The translations under genes were made by a program, and so were the position numbers. Shown piece after piece: positions 10,718 through 23,149 of a stretch of DNA of 64,000 bases (positions are counted from its first letter, which is position 1; every line of letters begins with the position of its first letter). The notes beneath the pieces were generated by a model. The model saw only the letters and a program-made list of their open reading frames with translations, ran no database searches and was not told the DNA's origin. This DNA is from Ophiodon elongatus (Eukaryota > Chordata > Actinopteri > Perciformes > Hexagrammidae). The DNA is taken from assembly GCA_016806645.1 (NCBI GenBank), contig JACSYO010000912.1:1026001-1090000 (forward strand), read 5' to 3'.

Positions 10718-11740
10718 TGGCTCGCCGCCGTTGCCATTTAGAATGAATGGATTGGACTCTGGCGTCATAACAGAGCCCGAAGAGAAACAAAGGCCTCTTT
10801 CACGTTCACAGACTCTGCCCCTCTTTGCTTCCTCAGCTCAGTTTCCTCTCCCTCCGTCTAAATTGAAGCCTTCGTTAAATTCTCTAAAACACTAATGTAG
10901 TAGCTGATTCTTTCCCTTATTTTTTTTCAAAACGTAGTCACATATTCCTACTTTTTCCCTTTTTTGGCTGCTTAGCAGCTGTGACTATCATTTCCCCTTC
11001 TCTGCCCTGCATTACCTTTCCATATCTCTGCTTGACTATCTATTTTATGTCCTATTGCTTTCTAATTCTTATCTTCTGTGCTTTCCCTCTGCCACCAAAT
11101 TACTTTCTGCCCCCACACATCACCACCACTACCCCAACCCGCTCCCTCCTTCACATCTGTTTCTGTGGCCCTGGTCCATGAGGTTGAATGCCAGCACCCT
11201 CCTCCCCATTATTAACAGAACACAACACTCTGACTGCCCACCTCCCGGACTTCTGTTGCCTTTTGTCCTGCCGACTGGCTTCAGCCATTGTCTCTTTTAC
11301 AGTGGACAAAACCAAACATTGCTAAATAGACAGCGGGACAGTTGGTCGGTTTATTGTCCCTGAGTGTGTGTCTGTGTTGCTGGTTTGGGAATAAGGTATT
11401 TGTGTAGGAGCATATGTGTGTGTGTGTCTGCTGTAGTCACAGTCAGGGTGCAATGAAGCCTTCTGCTGTGTCGCACAGTAGACTGACCTGTCTAAATTTT
11501 TGCATACTACACACAAACATGATGAACGTAATTCACGTGATTCACACATTCTCTAATTGCTTTGGTCTAATATAAAATATTCTGTTTGATCCCATGGTGG
11601 GTAAAGAAGCTTATTAGGGGCAGAGTCAAAATGAGGTCACTTTTTTGATCTATGTAAACATGGGGGATAAAGTTGATTACTGGCACCTTCCCATTGAGTG
11701 TTTCTTCTCTGAAATAGCTTTCTGCACGCACACACACATA
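10717..11740. other. Pyrimidine-rich non-coding sequence
   Basis: Plus-strand C/T-rich sequence, strongest at about 10795-10860 and 11000-11180. It generates forward frames of 66-102 codons with Pro/Leu/Ser bias but no recognisable domains. A short interrupted GT segment lies at 11410-11430. No gene is recognised. Confidence 0.5.
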
Positions 11741-12010
11741 CCTGTACTTCTATCTTTGTGAGGACCCTAAATGACATAATGAATTCCCTAGTTCCTTACC
11801 CTAACCTCAACTATCTAAGCTAAAGGCCTAAACTCAACCCTTAACCTAACCTAACCTAAACGTATAACCTGAACCTTGTTACCAAGTCGTAATCCTCAAA
11901 CAGACCTTTAAAGAAGTTAGGACCAGCCAAAATGGCCTCACTTTCCAAATATGTCCTCACTCTGTTGGTTAGAAAAATGTTTTGGGCCCCTTTTTGTAAA
12001 AAGTACAAGA
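11741..12010 (+). mobile_element. Short dispersed fish repeat with terminal inverted repeats and CCTAA runs
   Basis: Seen: the left end CCTGTACTTCTATCTTTGTG (from 11741) is inversely matched by AAAGTACAAGA at the right end (about 11999-12010). The interior holds telomere-like CCTAACC runs (11806-11870) and GAGGACC / GTCCTCACT blocks near the two ends. Both flanks are CA-rich (ACACACAC at 11729-11737, ACACACTCATACACACC at 12010-12026). I recognise the family as very frequent in teleosts, but I cannot assign a superfamily. The short inverted ends suggest a non-autonomous DNA element. There is no coding capacity. Confidence 0.55.
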
Positions 12011-12467
12011 ACACACTCATACACACCTTAACATAACCCCAATTAGGGGGCAGAAGCTATTTTACATTGTCCTCTCTGCAGCTACACTGAAATTAAATGA
12101 GGTACACCAGTTGTGTCCCCAATTAAGAAGTACCCAATTACATGATGTGAAGTGTAAATCTAAATTTATCCCAAATTATGGCCTAAAGTATGACAGAAAC
12201 ATCCTCCCCCCGCCCACCCCTCAATTTTTGTATGTAGTTACAATATATGATAGGCTAACTGTTCCGTGTAATACTGTATTGTAATATTAGATGAACTGTA
12301 GAACATAGGCAATGTAATGGGCAGTAGGAGTATCCCTGAAATAAAACCCTTCCACCAATATCCAGTTTCGTTCAAATACAAATATTTTACAACAGATACA
12401 AATATGTATGTTAATTTGTTACAGTAGATTAGTAAAACTCTTTGTTTCATTGTTTTGTCTACTAGCT
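12011..12467. other. No gene recognised
   Basis: AT-rich spacer between two dispersed repeats. It includes a C-rich patch at about 12205-12220. The minus-strand frame at 12238-12507 shows no recognisable protein family. Confidence 0.5.
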
Positions 12468-12790
12468 TAAAAAGTAGTTTGCCATTTGAGAAAATATGCT
12501 TATTCAATATTTAATTGAGAGATGAGAAGATCAGTACCAGTCTCATGTCTGTCATTAACTTAGCTTAGCATAAAGCCTGGAAGTAAAGGAAAGGAGCCTG
12601 GCTCTGTTTGTCAAGTTAAAAATATACCTACCACCCCCTAGAGCTCATAATATTATATGTCTTATCACATTTTTTTAAATCTGTACATAAATAGCAATAC
12701 AACATTGACAAATATATGTGTTTTGCTGGAAGTCACGTGCTAATTATTTATCAGGTTACAAGGTTTTTATATGTCTTTGTACAACAGGGT
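12468..12790 (+). repeat. Dispersed teleost repeat family A, copy 1
   Basis: Contains the family's landmarks in order: a TTTGAGAAAATATGCTTATTC block, GAGAGATGAGAAGATCAGTA, a TCTCATGTCTGT block, CTTAGCTTAGCATAAAGCCT, and GCCTGGCTCTGT followed by an ACCTACCACC-like block. Related copies occur at 13700-13920 (minus) and 45230-45520 (plus). I know this family as abundant in percomorph fishes but cannot name it. No coding capacity is seen. The right edge is uncertain. Confidence 0.6.
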
Positions 12791-12869
12791 TGCACAACGA
12801 AATTTAGATTATAGTCCCCATTTGCTACATAGGAAAGAAAACCAACAACCACCAAAGACTATATTATAT

Positions 12870-13615
12870 ATGGAGGGTGGATGATGAATGAAGGAGTCTC
12901 ACAGCTAGAGGAAAGAAGCTGTTTTGAATTTTGGTGTTTCGGCAGCTAGTACTTATGTATTTCTTTCCAGATGGCAGCAGGTTGAACAGGTTGTGGCTGG
13001 GGTGAGTTTTGTCTTTTAATATCCCTTTAGCTCTTCGCAGGCCGTGCACATCCCATGCCAGTTTGTAATGTTTGCTGTCAGGATGCTTTCGATTGCTCCT
13101 CTATAAAAGTTGACAAGAATTTGGCATGGGAATTTTGCCTTCTTGAGTTTCCTTAACCTTCTTAACAGAGATGGATGTGTGATGAGCATGTCTGTTTGTG
13201 ATGCTGATTCCCAGGAATTTAAAGCTGCTAACCTGCTCCACCTCAGCACCATTTATGTAGACAGGGCTGTGCGTGTTCACCTCCCTCTTTCTAAAATCAA
13301 CAATCAGCTCCTTGGTTTTACTGACATTAAGCAGTAGGTTGTTCTCTCAGCATCACTCTGCAAGGTTGTTGATTTCTCTATTAAGTCTCATTTTTGTTTG
13401 TAAACCGGCTGATGATGGTAGTTTCATTTGAAAATGTCACAACAGAGCTCTCTTCATGTTTGGGGAAGCAGTCATGGGTGTACAAAGTGAACAGGAGGAG
13501 GCTGAGCAAACCGTACTGAGGGGCTCAGGTGTTCAACACGAGAATGGAGGAGGTTTGGCTGCCAATCCAAACTGCCTGGGGTCATTTTGTGAGGAAGTCT
13601 TTATCAGCAAACAGT
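12870..13615 (-). pseudogene. Non-LTR retrotransposon reverse transcriptase fragment (CR1/L2/Rex1-like group)
   Basis: Read from about 13600 down to 12870. Order on the minus strand: FLTK, then IGSQTSSILVLNT (stop) APQ, the box LLFTLYTHDC (about 13495-13465), a degraded catalytic box, a segment with NSWESASQTDM (the variable region following it), LRRLRKLKKAKFPCQILVNF and YRGAIESILTANITNWHGMC (about 13150-13040), and a C-terminal part with THPSHNLFNLLPSGKKY and NSFFPLAVRLLHS (to about 12880). This is the order of thumb and C-terminal motifs in a widespread fish LINE RT. The catalytic FADD motif reads FSNE here (about 13434-13421), and there are stops and frameshifts, so it is dead. The exact clade is uncertain. 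Confidence 0.75.
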
Positions 13616-13699
13616 GACAAGGCACTTGCCAGACAACAAGGAGTGGCTTCCTAAATAAAGGAACATTTTGTATTTCTAATTCCTCTTTATGTGTGAATT

Positions 13700-13920
13700 A
13701 GTAGATATATACAACATGTTAATTGATAAGCTGTTAGGTGTTTTCTAACTTTGGAGAGAAACAGGCTAGCTAGGCTAGGCTTGTTTCTGTTTACAGTCTC
13801 TATGCTATGGGCTAAGCTAATCACCTCATGGCTCTAGCTAACATACAGACATGAAAGTGGTGTTGACCATCTCTTCTAACGCTCAGGAAGAAAGAGCTTA
13901 AGTGTATTACAAACTGTACC
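13700..13920 (-). repeat. Dispersed teleost repeat family A, copy 2 (inverted)
   Basis: On the minus strand the same landmarks recur: AAGCTCTTTCTTCCTGAGCG followed by TTAGAAGAGATGGTCAACAC, CTTTCATGTCTGTATGTTAG, then GATTAGCTTAGCCCATAGCA and a GACTGTAAACAGAAAC segment. It is inverted relative to copy 1 about 1 kb away, and the two bracket the reverse-transcriptase relic. It is diverged, so the copies are old. Confidence 0.55.
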
Positions 13921-16900
13921 TTTAATACTAATTGTGATACCACAATATGAGTCTGAACAGGCATACAGTCCATTGTAGGATATTCATGTATTTGTTGTGT
14001 TTTTTCCTCTACTGATCTCAGTATAGCTATTTTAACATAATCTGTAAAACTTAAAATACAAAAGAGATTGTACCTGACATAATAAATGCCAAAGCAGCAT
14101 TTTATATTTTTTGAAGGGGAATATTATTCATACTGTATTTCCCCATTTCCTGTAATATAACATACATAACTGTTCACTTCAGTGATTTGCACATGAGGAG
14201 CAGGTGTGCAGCAGACACATTGAGTGTCATATATGGGCCTATCATTGCCTGTGGGCCTTGAATTGCACTAATTGCAATCCACCATGTCTGAACAACAGGG
14301 AATTATACACAAAACACCAAACAGCATTGCTTTTGTGTAATTTGGCACCTCTGTGCATTTCTTGCCGTTTGGGTCGACAGTTGGTCAAGTGGAAAGTATT
14401 AATAAGACCATTATGGGTGCAAATTGGAAAGGCTCATCCAGCTACTCAGCATGGAGACCCATTACAATTGAGATAATCCTCAGGATTTGGTCAGTAAATG
14501 AGTGAAACAGAGGCTATGTTTATTCTAAGTGAATGCCCCACACTAAACACAGACATGGGTGGTAAATTCTTAAATCCCATGAGGTCCCTGCTTAGTTCTA
14601 GTCAGTGCCAACATGGCAAAAGGAGAAGAAATGGAGGGGGAACAAGGAGGAGAGGTGCAAATGTTGCCATGTCAAAAAACAGAAAACTAAGTTTTGCCTC
14701 TCACCAGAAAATGAGCATAACATTAAGATAATTAGGACTATATATTTATTATATATAATATGTAGTATAAACAGCCACATTGCCTGATGTACTGCTGTTG
14801 GTTCAAGCATTTATATTTGTAAAATTGTAATGAATACAGTTGGAGAGACAGTTTTAACTACACCTCACATTAAGAATGCTCCACAGAATAAAAACTAAAA
14901 ACTACTTCCGCCAAACCTAAAATAATTTGTTTGTGTCCTTCCTGGGAATGGTGTGCAGAGGAAGGCAATGACCCTGCTTCAATTTCCTCCAAGAAAGCCA
15001 ATTTGACATTATCATGTTTTCATGATGGAACCATCCTCTAAACTGCACAAATTATTCCAAACGACAGACATCCCAGTATTAATTTGCATTCCACGTGCAC
15101 CATGTGCTCATACAGGCATGGATTTTCTGACTCTGTCTTCTTTTGCAGCTTGTCATGTGTCATGCTTTACTTTTCTCTCCTAATTTTCTGACAGGACCTA
15201 TTGTTTTCAGTGGCTAAACAAAGAAATATGATGTGATGATGCCTCCAAAGGAACGGCACGTTAACAAAGACAGAGAGCCACTCTGAACCCTGCGGTGGAA
15301 AAACAGCCCCGTCTCAGTGTGTGATGAATGTGATGAATATACTCTTGTGGTGTTTATTCACACACTCACACATCTACTGTAAAGATGAGCATTTTCCGAA
15401 ACATTCTTTGATTTTAATTTCCTGTCATGCCCATCTCTTTGTCTCCATCTGCCCTTCAACTTTACTTTATTCATTTGTACATTATTATTAATATTATTAT
15501 AATATTTTACTCTTTCCCTTTCGTCTTTGTGCATCCAACTTCTCCACTCCACTCTCAAGTCCAACCCCCTCCCACCCACAACCACCCTCTCCATATTCTG
15601 AAAGCAAGAATGATACACCGGGTTAAAGTAAAAATCCTTGTCTGTCTCACTAATTGCTTACTAAATCCATGATGGAGAAAATCATTTTAAGCCAGCATCA
15701 GAGCGAAAGAGCCTTTCAGCATTGTTCTGGTTGTCAAGGCAACGCAATAAAAAAAAAAAATGAACACGTGCACTCAGGATAGAGAGGTTTTAACGCAGGC
15801 ATCTCTGCCTCATTCTTACTTTCTCCTCCTTTTGAATTTCTGATTTGTTTCTTGTTCCACTGTCATTCTCAATTTGAACAGTTTTGTTAAGAAGATGAAA
15901 TTTCAACGATTTAAAAGAAGTGACACCTTTTCCTGTAAAAATGATTCCTGGAGAAAAATGACAAGCTGACGAAAAGGTATTTAGTGAAAAAGGACAACTT
16001 AGTACATGCTGACAAAACAATAACACTCATCTTTTAGAAACACTGAATGGAGAATGACAGATTTGGTCTTTCTGTGTCACACTTGGGGTTTTTAATTGTT
16101 TTCTTCTCCTTTATGCCAAACCAGTACTTTTTTGCTTTCAACTCTAAAACTCCCTCCTTCTATTTTGGCAGTGAACAGTACCCCATGATTTTATAGTCAA
16201 GCCCAATGTGTGAGAAAGGCCAAAAATATGCAATGTCTTCTCCTCGGTTGGCCCCCCACACTCTCTACTTCTCCCACTTTCTCACTACTTTTCCCATTCG
16301 TTTTCGTTTTTTAATTAGTTACTGGTGTGTTAAAGACCATGTAGTAATTTACGAGTTCGGCATTGGGTCATACTAAACTCTTGGGATTGATGGGTGGTGA
16401 AGAGAAGAGAGGAGATGAGAAAAGAAGAGAAATCCGAAATAGAAAACTTTGCAGTTCTCAGCAGAGTCAAGCTAAACATAACAATTTACCTCTCTCATCT
16501 AGCAGCGGCCCTTCTCCCTCTCTCTTCCATACCAAACACTCATCAGGATGATGTACGTGCGGGTGTGGAACCCATTCGCCAACCACCTGTGTGTGTAGCT
16601 TTATGTCTGGCAGTGTAATATGTCAGCTAGGGAGCAATGATGATATCATTACTCAAAACATTACACAGTTTTGTGGAGCAGAGGCAAAGAAAAAGACAGC
16701 CATGTTTGGCGCGTTCTCCGTCACCAGGGCCAGATGTTGTTCTTGCTCTACTTTCCTTTCCTCTGCTGAGAAAACACACTCTGATCTAGACAATTGGAGA
16801 AACTATGTGCAAGTGCCAAAACATTGTTTTCCCATTTTTTTGTGACAGTATGTCTTGTGTTAGACTGTCAGAATTGGGTCAGTTTACCATTGAAAATCTA

Positions 16901-17939
16901 CTCAAAGACTTCTTGCTGATGGGTTGAAATAATGTGAGACAACAGGATGTGGATTTACTCAGTATTGCAAACCTACAAAACAAAAGCACCACAAAACCAA
17001 TTTGAAGTGTAAGATTATTTCTGTTGATCAACATTTTAATTAAAAGGTGACTCCCGCCTCTTCAGGGGTTCTGGAAAGAGTGTTGAAAGGTCTGAGAAAA
17101 TAACACTGAATAAGAGTTGTCTCAAGATGAAATCTCAAGTTGAATTGAATCATTGAGAAAAATAGGGTTGATAATCTTTGTAGCTTGACCCCATACAAGG
17201 GATTTTGACCTTTCTTTGTCTCTTCCATGAGACCCTCAACTTTATGGAAGTAGAATCCTATTATAAAGTTTACATTTAGTATTGGACTTCCATAAAGGTC
17301 ATTATACAAATATCAATGAATGTAGTGAAGGGCAAACGCCAACAAAACTAAGTTTACATCGTTCTGGCTACAAGATAAGGCTACTATTGTTTGCTGTGAG
17401 TCATGGATCTATAGTAATTTAGTTTACATCGTATCCTGAGTATTACAAAGCTATTGTAATTCAGTGTTTTATTTTTTGGGGAAAAGAATTGTTCACTAAA
17501 AAAGGTTCAATTTTGGGCATTATTAGCAGTTTAGTGCATTATAAGGATCACTGCAATACCATAGTGCAGTCACCTTTTTAATTATCAAGGCAGCACTATC
17601 AGACTATAACTTTTGACAGAGGTATTTTAAGAGAGGAGGAGAGGGAGAAGCCCAAAAAGACTTCACATAGACTCTGTGTTCGGATGCATGCACCATTATT
17701 TCTAGATCAGTATCAGATCTAATCACTGTACTGTACCGTTCTGTTGGCTGAAAACCATCACTGATCTCCTGACCTCTGAGCTCATCCTCTGGGTATATGT
17801 GTGTGTGCATGTGTATTGGGTGAAATGAGAGCTTGAGTTTGTGTGTCTTCCGATACCAGACTGCATTGGTGTGATGGATGGAGTGAGGTGTCTCTCCGTC
17901 TGGTGATCGTAATGAAGCTTTACCCTCAGTGTGTGTGAG

Positions 17940-17942
<3 letters not shown>
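13921..17942. other. About 4 kb without a recognised gene
   Basis: AT-rich, unique-looking sequence. Minor features are an A/T-rich segment at 14730-14765, a pyrimidine-rich stretch at 15530-15600, an A-run at 15749-15760, a purine-rich stretch at 16390-16440, and a direct repeat of AGTTTACATCGT at about 17351 and 17420. None of the frames has recognisable domains. Conserved non-coding elements could be present but cannot be judged from one sequence. Confidence 0.5.

Positions 17943-18010
<68 letters not shown>
17943..18010 (+). repeat. (GT)n microsatellite, about 34 units
   Basis: Uninterrupted GT array of about 68 bp. The minus-strand frames of 139 and 214 codons that overlap it read through TH repeats and are artefacts. 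Confidence 0.95.
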
Positions 18011-18013
<3 letters not shown>

Positions 18014-18102
18014 TGGTGTGCATGCATGCAGGGCTGACAGGACTAGATTATCCTTTACAAAGTTGTCCTGCAGTATGAAGGACTGATTCCACCACGGATA
18101 CA

Positions 18103-18106
18103 CACA

Positions 18107-18137
<31 letters not shown>

Positions 18138-18178
18138 GCACACGCACATGCACACACGCACACACGCACATACACACA
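18103..18178 (+). repeat. Compound (CT)n(CA)n microsatellite
   Basis: A CT array at about 18107-18120 is followed by CA repeats interrupted by CG and TG dinucleotides up to 18178. It lies about 95 bp from the GT array at 17943-18010, in the complementary sense, so the two can pair as a long-armed hairpin. Confidence 0.9.
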
Positions 18179-21100
18179 TTCTCCGACCACCGCCTTGGAC
18201 ATGATGAATGTGGGACTCAGTGTAGCTCTCAGCTCTAGGGATCCAACTTGGAGACACAGAGACCCAGTTTCCCCTTTTTTAACTGTTAAAAGTGGATGCC
18301 AAGTCCACCATGGAGCTGTGAGCAGAGACGAAGATGGGTGATGTGCACAGATGGTGGCCAGGACCATGGGCTATCAGGCTGGCTGATGCTGTTGGGAGTT
18401 TTGTGTCCTGACCATCCACTGTGGATCCTGTGAACTGTTGCCACCTCTAATGACAGGTGTTTTATTATTCTCATGATAACCTTACACACGTCATGCCACG
18501 TCAGATCTGGAGAGTTACTAATTGAATTCCCTTGATAAAAATGCATACGTGTGAAGGAAAAAGCTGAATAAATTAGTGCAGGAACACAATGAATGCAAAT
18601 GTTTCCATACATGGCATGAGGAGTCACTGAACAGTTTGATGTGACTCTCATGCTCTGGCAAAAGTAGGATTATCACAAAATATTTTTTTTTGCTCGATTC
18701 AGGTCAAAAAGCTGTTGAATCAATAAAAAGTGTATTGACAACAGACTTAGGACGAGATCAGACAAACGTGTTTAGCAGCTACTCTATTTGATCAGGCCCT
18801 TTGCAAATAAGTCATAACGTGCATGAAGCATGTGACTTAATTGTCCTACCGAAGCTTCCACTCCATTGGACAGATGGCAAATGGCAGCAGGCACAAACAT
18901 CAGATAAATGTAGACCACAGATGTATTATGAGAAGTTCTCTTAATCCAGGGTGTGGCTCAATTTAGGGAGTATCACGTTCCTCAAATTAAGAAAAAAAAA
19001 AAAACATAAAGGTCAGATTACATTTTTGACATGGTTGTCCATTGTTTGACATTTCAATGTCACTTTTAATTTAATCATCACCATGTGTCCTCTTCTTCTT
19101 CAATGGTTTATCTCGATGGTTCGCACAACAGTAGTGGATCAAAACGAGCGTTAATTTGAATTTTCTTTTGCAGATTTTCTTTAAATAGTTAAAATCGGCA
19201 TACATTTGGATGAAAACTAGTTCTCAATGCAAAACACCACGACTCTAAGTGTGAGTTCCTGAAGTTTGCTCTTATGAAATGCACCAGTGTTTCATCTTAA
19301 GCTTTTCCCATTTAACACTCGACTATCTTCTTGAACTGATCTCACTGAATTCTTCATTTAATTCGTCACCCATTTAGACGTGTAATCAAATACCAACTAC
19401 ATGCATGCCTACTGAGGTGCCTTAATTGCCTCTTGTTTCTTTTGATCTTCAAAAATCAAGGCCATTCAATTATCTCCCTTGTATGAATGATCAGAATTGT
19501 GCAGATCAGCATGTGAGTTTTAAGGTGCTTAGCAGGAAGTAACTGAATTCCCAATTTTACGTTTTTCATTATCCACATAATCTTTTTATAATTCTTTTTT
19601 TTTTAAAGCTGTCTTATCCCAGTTAAAGTCATATTTGGAGGTCCAAGTCATTTGTTGCTCTTCTCATTATATTACACAGTGTTCTAACTGACCTGAATTG
19701 GATGCCTCACTAATATTTTTTACTTCATGGAGCATTTTTTCTGGAACCCGTGAGAAAAGCTCTTTGCTGTGTTATCTGACAGGTTGCACACTGCAACAGA
19801 TTTGATGGCAGGCTGACCAAAAGTCAACACGGAGGCCAGCCACAGTGAACCGCAGGTTAAGATCAATTCACAGGGCTTGCGGTATATCAATCACTCAGCC
19901 ATACGCTGTGCTATAAAGGGAAAAAAAACACACACATTCCACATGCAATGCACAATATATATCAAATTTGAAACCACCAGCTTAAGTTAAGCTGTAACTG
20001 TTTGTTAAAGTGTTATCAACCACAGACTTGAGTTTCTAGCTGTTTTACTTTTTTTGATTTTGTGCTGTCATTGATTATGTAGGACTATCATTCAAAAGCT
20101 CTATTTGCAAGGCACTACAATTAACCGGGAGCGTAATGTGATTTAGAAATTACCGCCCACGACTGTGTTTCGTGTGGCACATTTGCACAGGATTAGCAAA
20201 TTCTGTATTTTACTTGAATCTACCAGATAAGATGTCTAGGCTTTGCGTTACAGCTGCTTATATGACAAATATTCATCTATATAGTATTTATATTCAATAT
20301 TATGAACAGCCAATTATTATATAATATAGGTCTATTCATGTTATGTTTATGTTAAGACCTCTTAAGCAGGTGTGAGTGGGTCTCCATGCCATCAAGTGAG
20401 TTGAGCCTCCTGAATTTGCACCCCAAAATTCTGTCAACACATTCATTCACAATGGCCAATGCAGCCTCCATAACTGGTAAAGAGGAAAATAACTTGTAAA
20501 AACAAACAAATAAAACAAACAGAAATATACGACCCCAAATGCCAATTCACACAGGACTAATATTATCACATGACCTCTGTGTTTGTCAAAATGTTCGGTA
20601 ATTTGCGGAGGAATCTTTACTTGACAAATCATGGACATGGATTTGCATGCGATTCAGATTACAGACAACCTCTGCAATTATTAAAAATTACTAGTGTTCC
20701 CTGGATAATACTAGTCCTGTGCGGATAAGGCCTAAGACTTTATATATTTCTGGAGAATGAAAGAGTTTGAGATAGCCTACTGCCTTGTATTCTAACCTTT
20801 CCACATCAGTCAAGTTACCAGAATTTGTTACCTCATTCTCGTGAAAATGTTATGATTCAAATGTTGAATCCTACAGTGCTACAACATGGACTGTATAAAT
20901 ATCATATTCCAACAGTATGAGTGCACTCACAAACACGCCTAAGACAAAATACCTCCGAGTGCTCATATATGCAAAATGCTAACATATTCCTAAGTGCCAC
21001 AGTGCCATGTTACATTGCTGCCAGCCTTGTAATTTTCATATGAATATTGCATCTGCGCTTCCTCCTTCCCCTCTGAGTCTGTTATTGTGTCAAATGCAGG

Positions 21101-22695
21101 GCTAGATTTGTCTCTTCGTAGTAACAGGGGGAAGGCTTCCACTGCCTGCAGCCAGGTTCTGGGGCCTGCCTGTGTATGACTGAAGCTTTCTTTCTACTTG
21201 GTGAGCGCAAAGGGGCAAGGGTGGTAAAAGGAGGGGGCAGTGGGGAGAGACAAGATGGGGAGAAAAAATGGCCAGGGGGGGAAGGGTGCTTCAAAAGGGA
21301 GACCCCCAGCGTTGTGCCTGAGGTTTCCATCTGTCAGCAAGAAGGGTGCAAAAAAAAACACTGATTGATATTCATAAACATCATCATCATGGGTGCATAA
21401 CAACACACACTTTATTTTGTAGTTGAGGGGTGATGATGACAGAGAGGGGTGACACACAGGCTGACAGACTGACTTTGCCTCAGAGGCTCTCCTCTGTGGG
21501 CAGGGCTTTGTGCATGTCAAGGTTTTGGTGTCTTTAAAGCCACCCTGGGCGTTGACCTAAATCCAAAGGGCCATGTAGATGATCACAAGAATATAGAAGC
21601 GGCTGGAGCTTTGTTTAGCTGAGACATCACAGTGTAGTAAATCCATCAACACTGAATGTAGTCTGTGGCAGAAAAGACATGATCAGTGCTTACTGTGCCA
21701 GTAATGCTGTCTGTGGATCAGAGCTGTATTTAGAAATGATAGTTTTAGTCTTGTAGAAAGCCTCAGCCAGCCAGTTTCAATTTGTGAATGTTTCATCATA
21801 TAAGCCTCCCTCCCCCTAAACCCAGTGAGGAACATCTATGATTCTCTGCAGATGAAGAAGCATCTAATCCGAGTAGAAACCATCACAACTAACAATCAGA
21901 CCCACTTTATCGTATGGCAGTGACAATAGGGACAAATAAGCCATGAATGCAACAGGGCGCAGGTCCCAAAAGCCGTAGCCTTGCCAGGGATAATAATAAC
22001 AGCAGCAGAAGTATATTCATGCATGCATAGAATGACCTTTTTCACCCCAAGCAAAAATCTTGCTGGCAGAACTCTTCAGCTGAATCACCACTCAGTTCAA
22101 CAGGCTCCCAGAGAGTCCAAGTCATACAATAGCTGTATGTGGGTTTCAAGTTTCCTGTTGAAGATCAATCTTTTTTTAATAGTGGTAATGTAGTGCTCTA
22201 TTTCGCTATTCTCAATAACACTATCTTTAATATAAAGAGAGAAGGGATTCAGTTCATATTAAAAGTGTGTACTGATCATTTAAGCAGCTAGTGTACATGT
22301 CTTTCACTCGAAAATTCTTTTGGCAAACAGCAGCAGCTCGGAGTTGACAAAAATTGATGGAGGAAGATCTGGGTGGTTATGATTAAAAGTGATACCCACG
22401 GAAGTCTGTATACCTGCAATCTTTTCATACTTGTCAGTGCAGCCACTATACTACAGGTGGTAGCGTAGTGATCAACTGCGCGTGTGTATAAACTACTACG
22501 CGTCCGTGGTGTCTGCTTTCTGTGTACACTACTGTTTGGCAATATAACCGAGGCTTTAGAAAAGACTACTGCTTTTCTCTCTGGACTCAAGCAGTCAGTT
22601 TTGACAGGGACTAAAAGAAGAAAGCACATCCCTCCTGTCCTCACATCACTGCCTCTGCCTCCAAGACAGAATAATTGATTTTTAGCTTCTGGTTG
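18179..22695. other. About 4.5 kb without a recognised gene or transposon
   Basis: AT-rich sequence with no obvious repeat family, RNA gene or protein-like frame. The purine-rich stretch 21190-21350 produces overlapping frames on both strands with no domain content. Poly-A/T runs lie at 18680-18690, 18989-19003 and 19594-19607. It is one of the longest repeat-poor intervals in the window, so undetected conserved regulatory elements are possible. Confidence 0.5.
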
Positions 22696-22870
22696 CTTGT
22701 CCACAAAGCACTGAATGGCCTCACTCCACAATATATGTTAGATCTGCTTTAAAGCAACGAGCCACCCAGACCTTTCAGGTCATCTGGCACTGGTAATCTT
22801 GATGTACTGACGGTCAATTCAAAGTCTGGTTTTTCTTTTAAAATGGCTTTCCATGAGGATTTGCTTTGCT
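22696..22870 (+). pseudogene. L2-type LINE ORF fragment
   Basis: The frame starting at 22696 reads LVHKALNGLTPQYMLDLL, then one TAA, then SNEPPRPFRSSGTG (to about 22794), and becomes unrecognisable after about 22850. The motifs correspond to the LVYKALNG... and EPSRPLRSSGTG segments of the L2 remnant at 5632-5935. There is no 3' UTR or tail. It is an older, shorter fossil of the same LINE clade. Confidence 0.65.
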
Positions 22871-23149
22871 CTTGAAGCAGCCTTAAAACATGGTTTGCTG
22901 TCTTTCAATAATGAGTAATGTATCTGAGTTGCCATTGAATAGTTATGTGTGTGCTATTTTAATTAACAGAGCTGTTGGGTCGCAGCTCTTTTTTCATGTC
23001 GAGAAAACATTGAGTGCTATCTTCTGAGATGTACTACATTGCATCACATTGCATTTTATTTAGCAGACGCTTACATACTATGTAAATACAGTTTGCCTTG
23101 ATCCCGTCTTTGCAACCTATAACCATATACTGTATATAATAAGTAGAAA

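Noticed and set aside
11806..11870. Interstitial telomere from the CCTAA runs
   Set aside because: Units are irregular and lie inside a defined dispersed repeat with inverted ends; they are not a tandem TTAGGG array.
17604..18367. Two long minus-strand open frames (139 and 214 codons)
   Set aside because: Both read through the GT microsatellite as TH repeats; overlapping frames over the same array are typical of low-complexity DNA.
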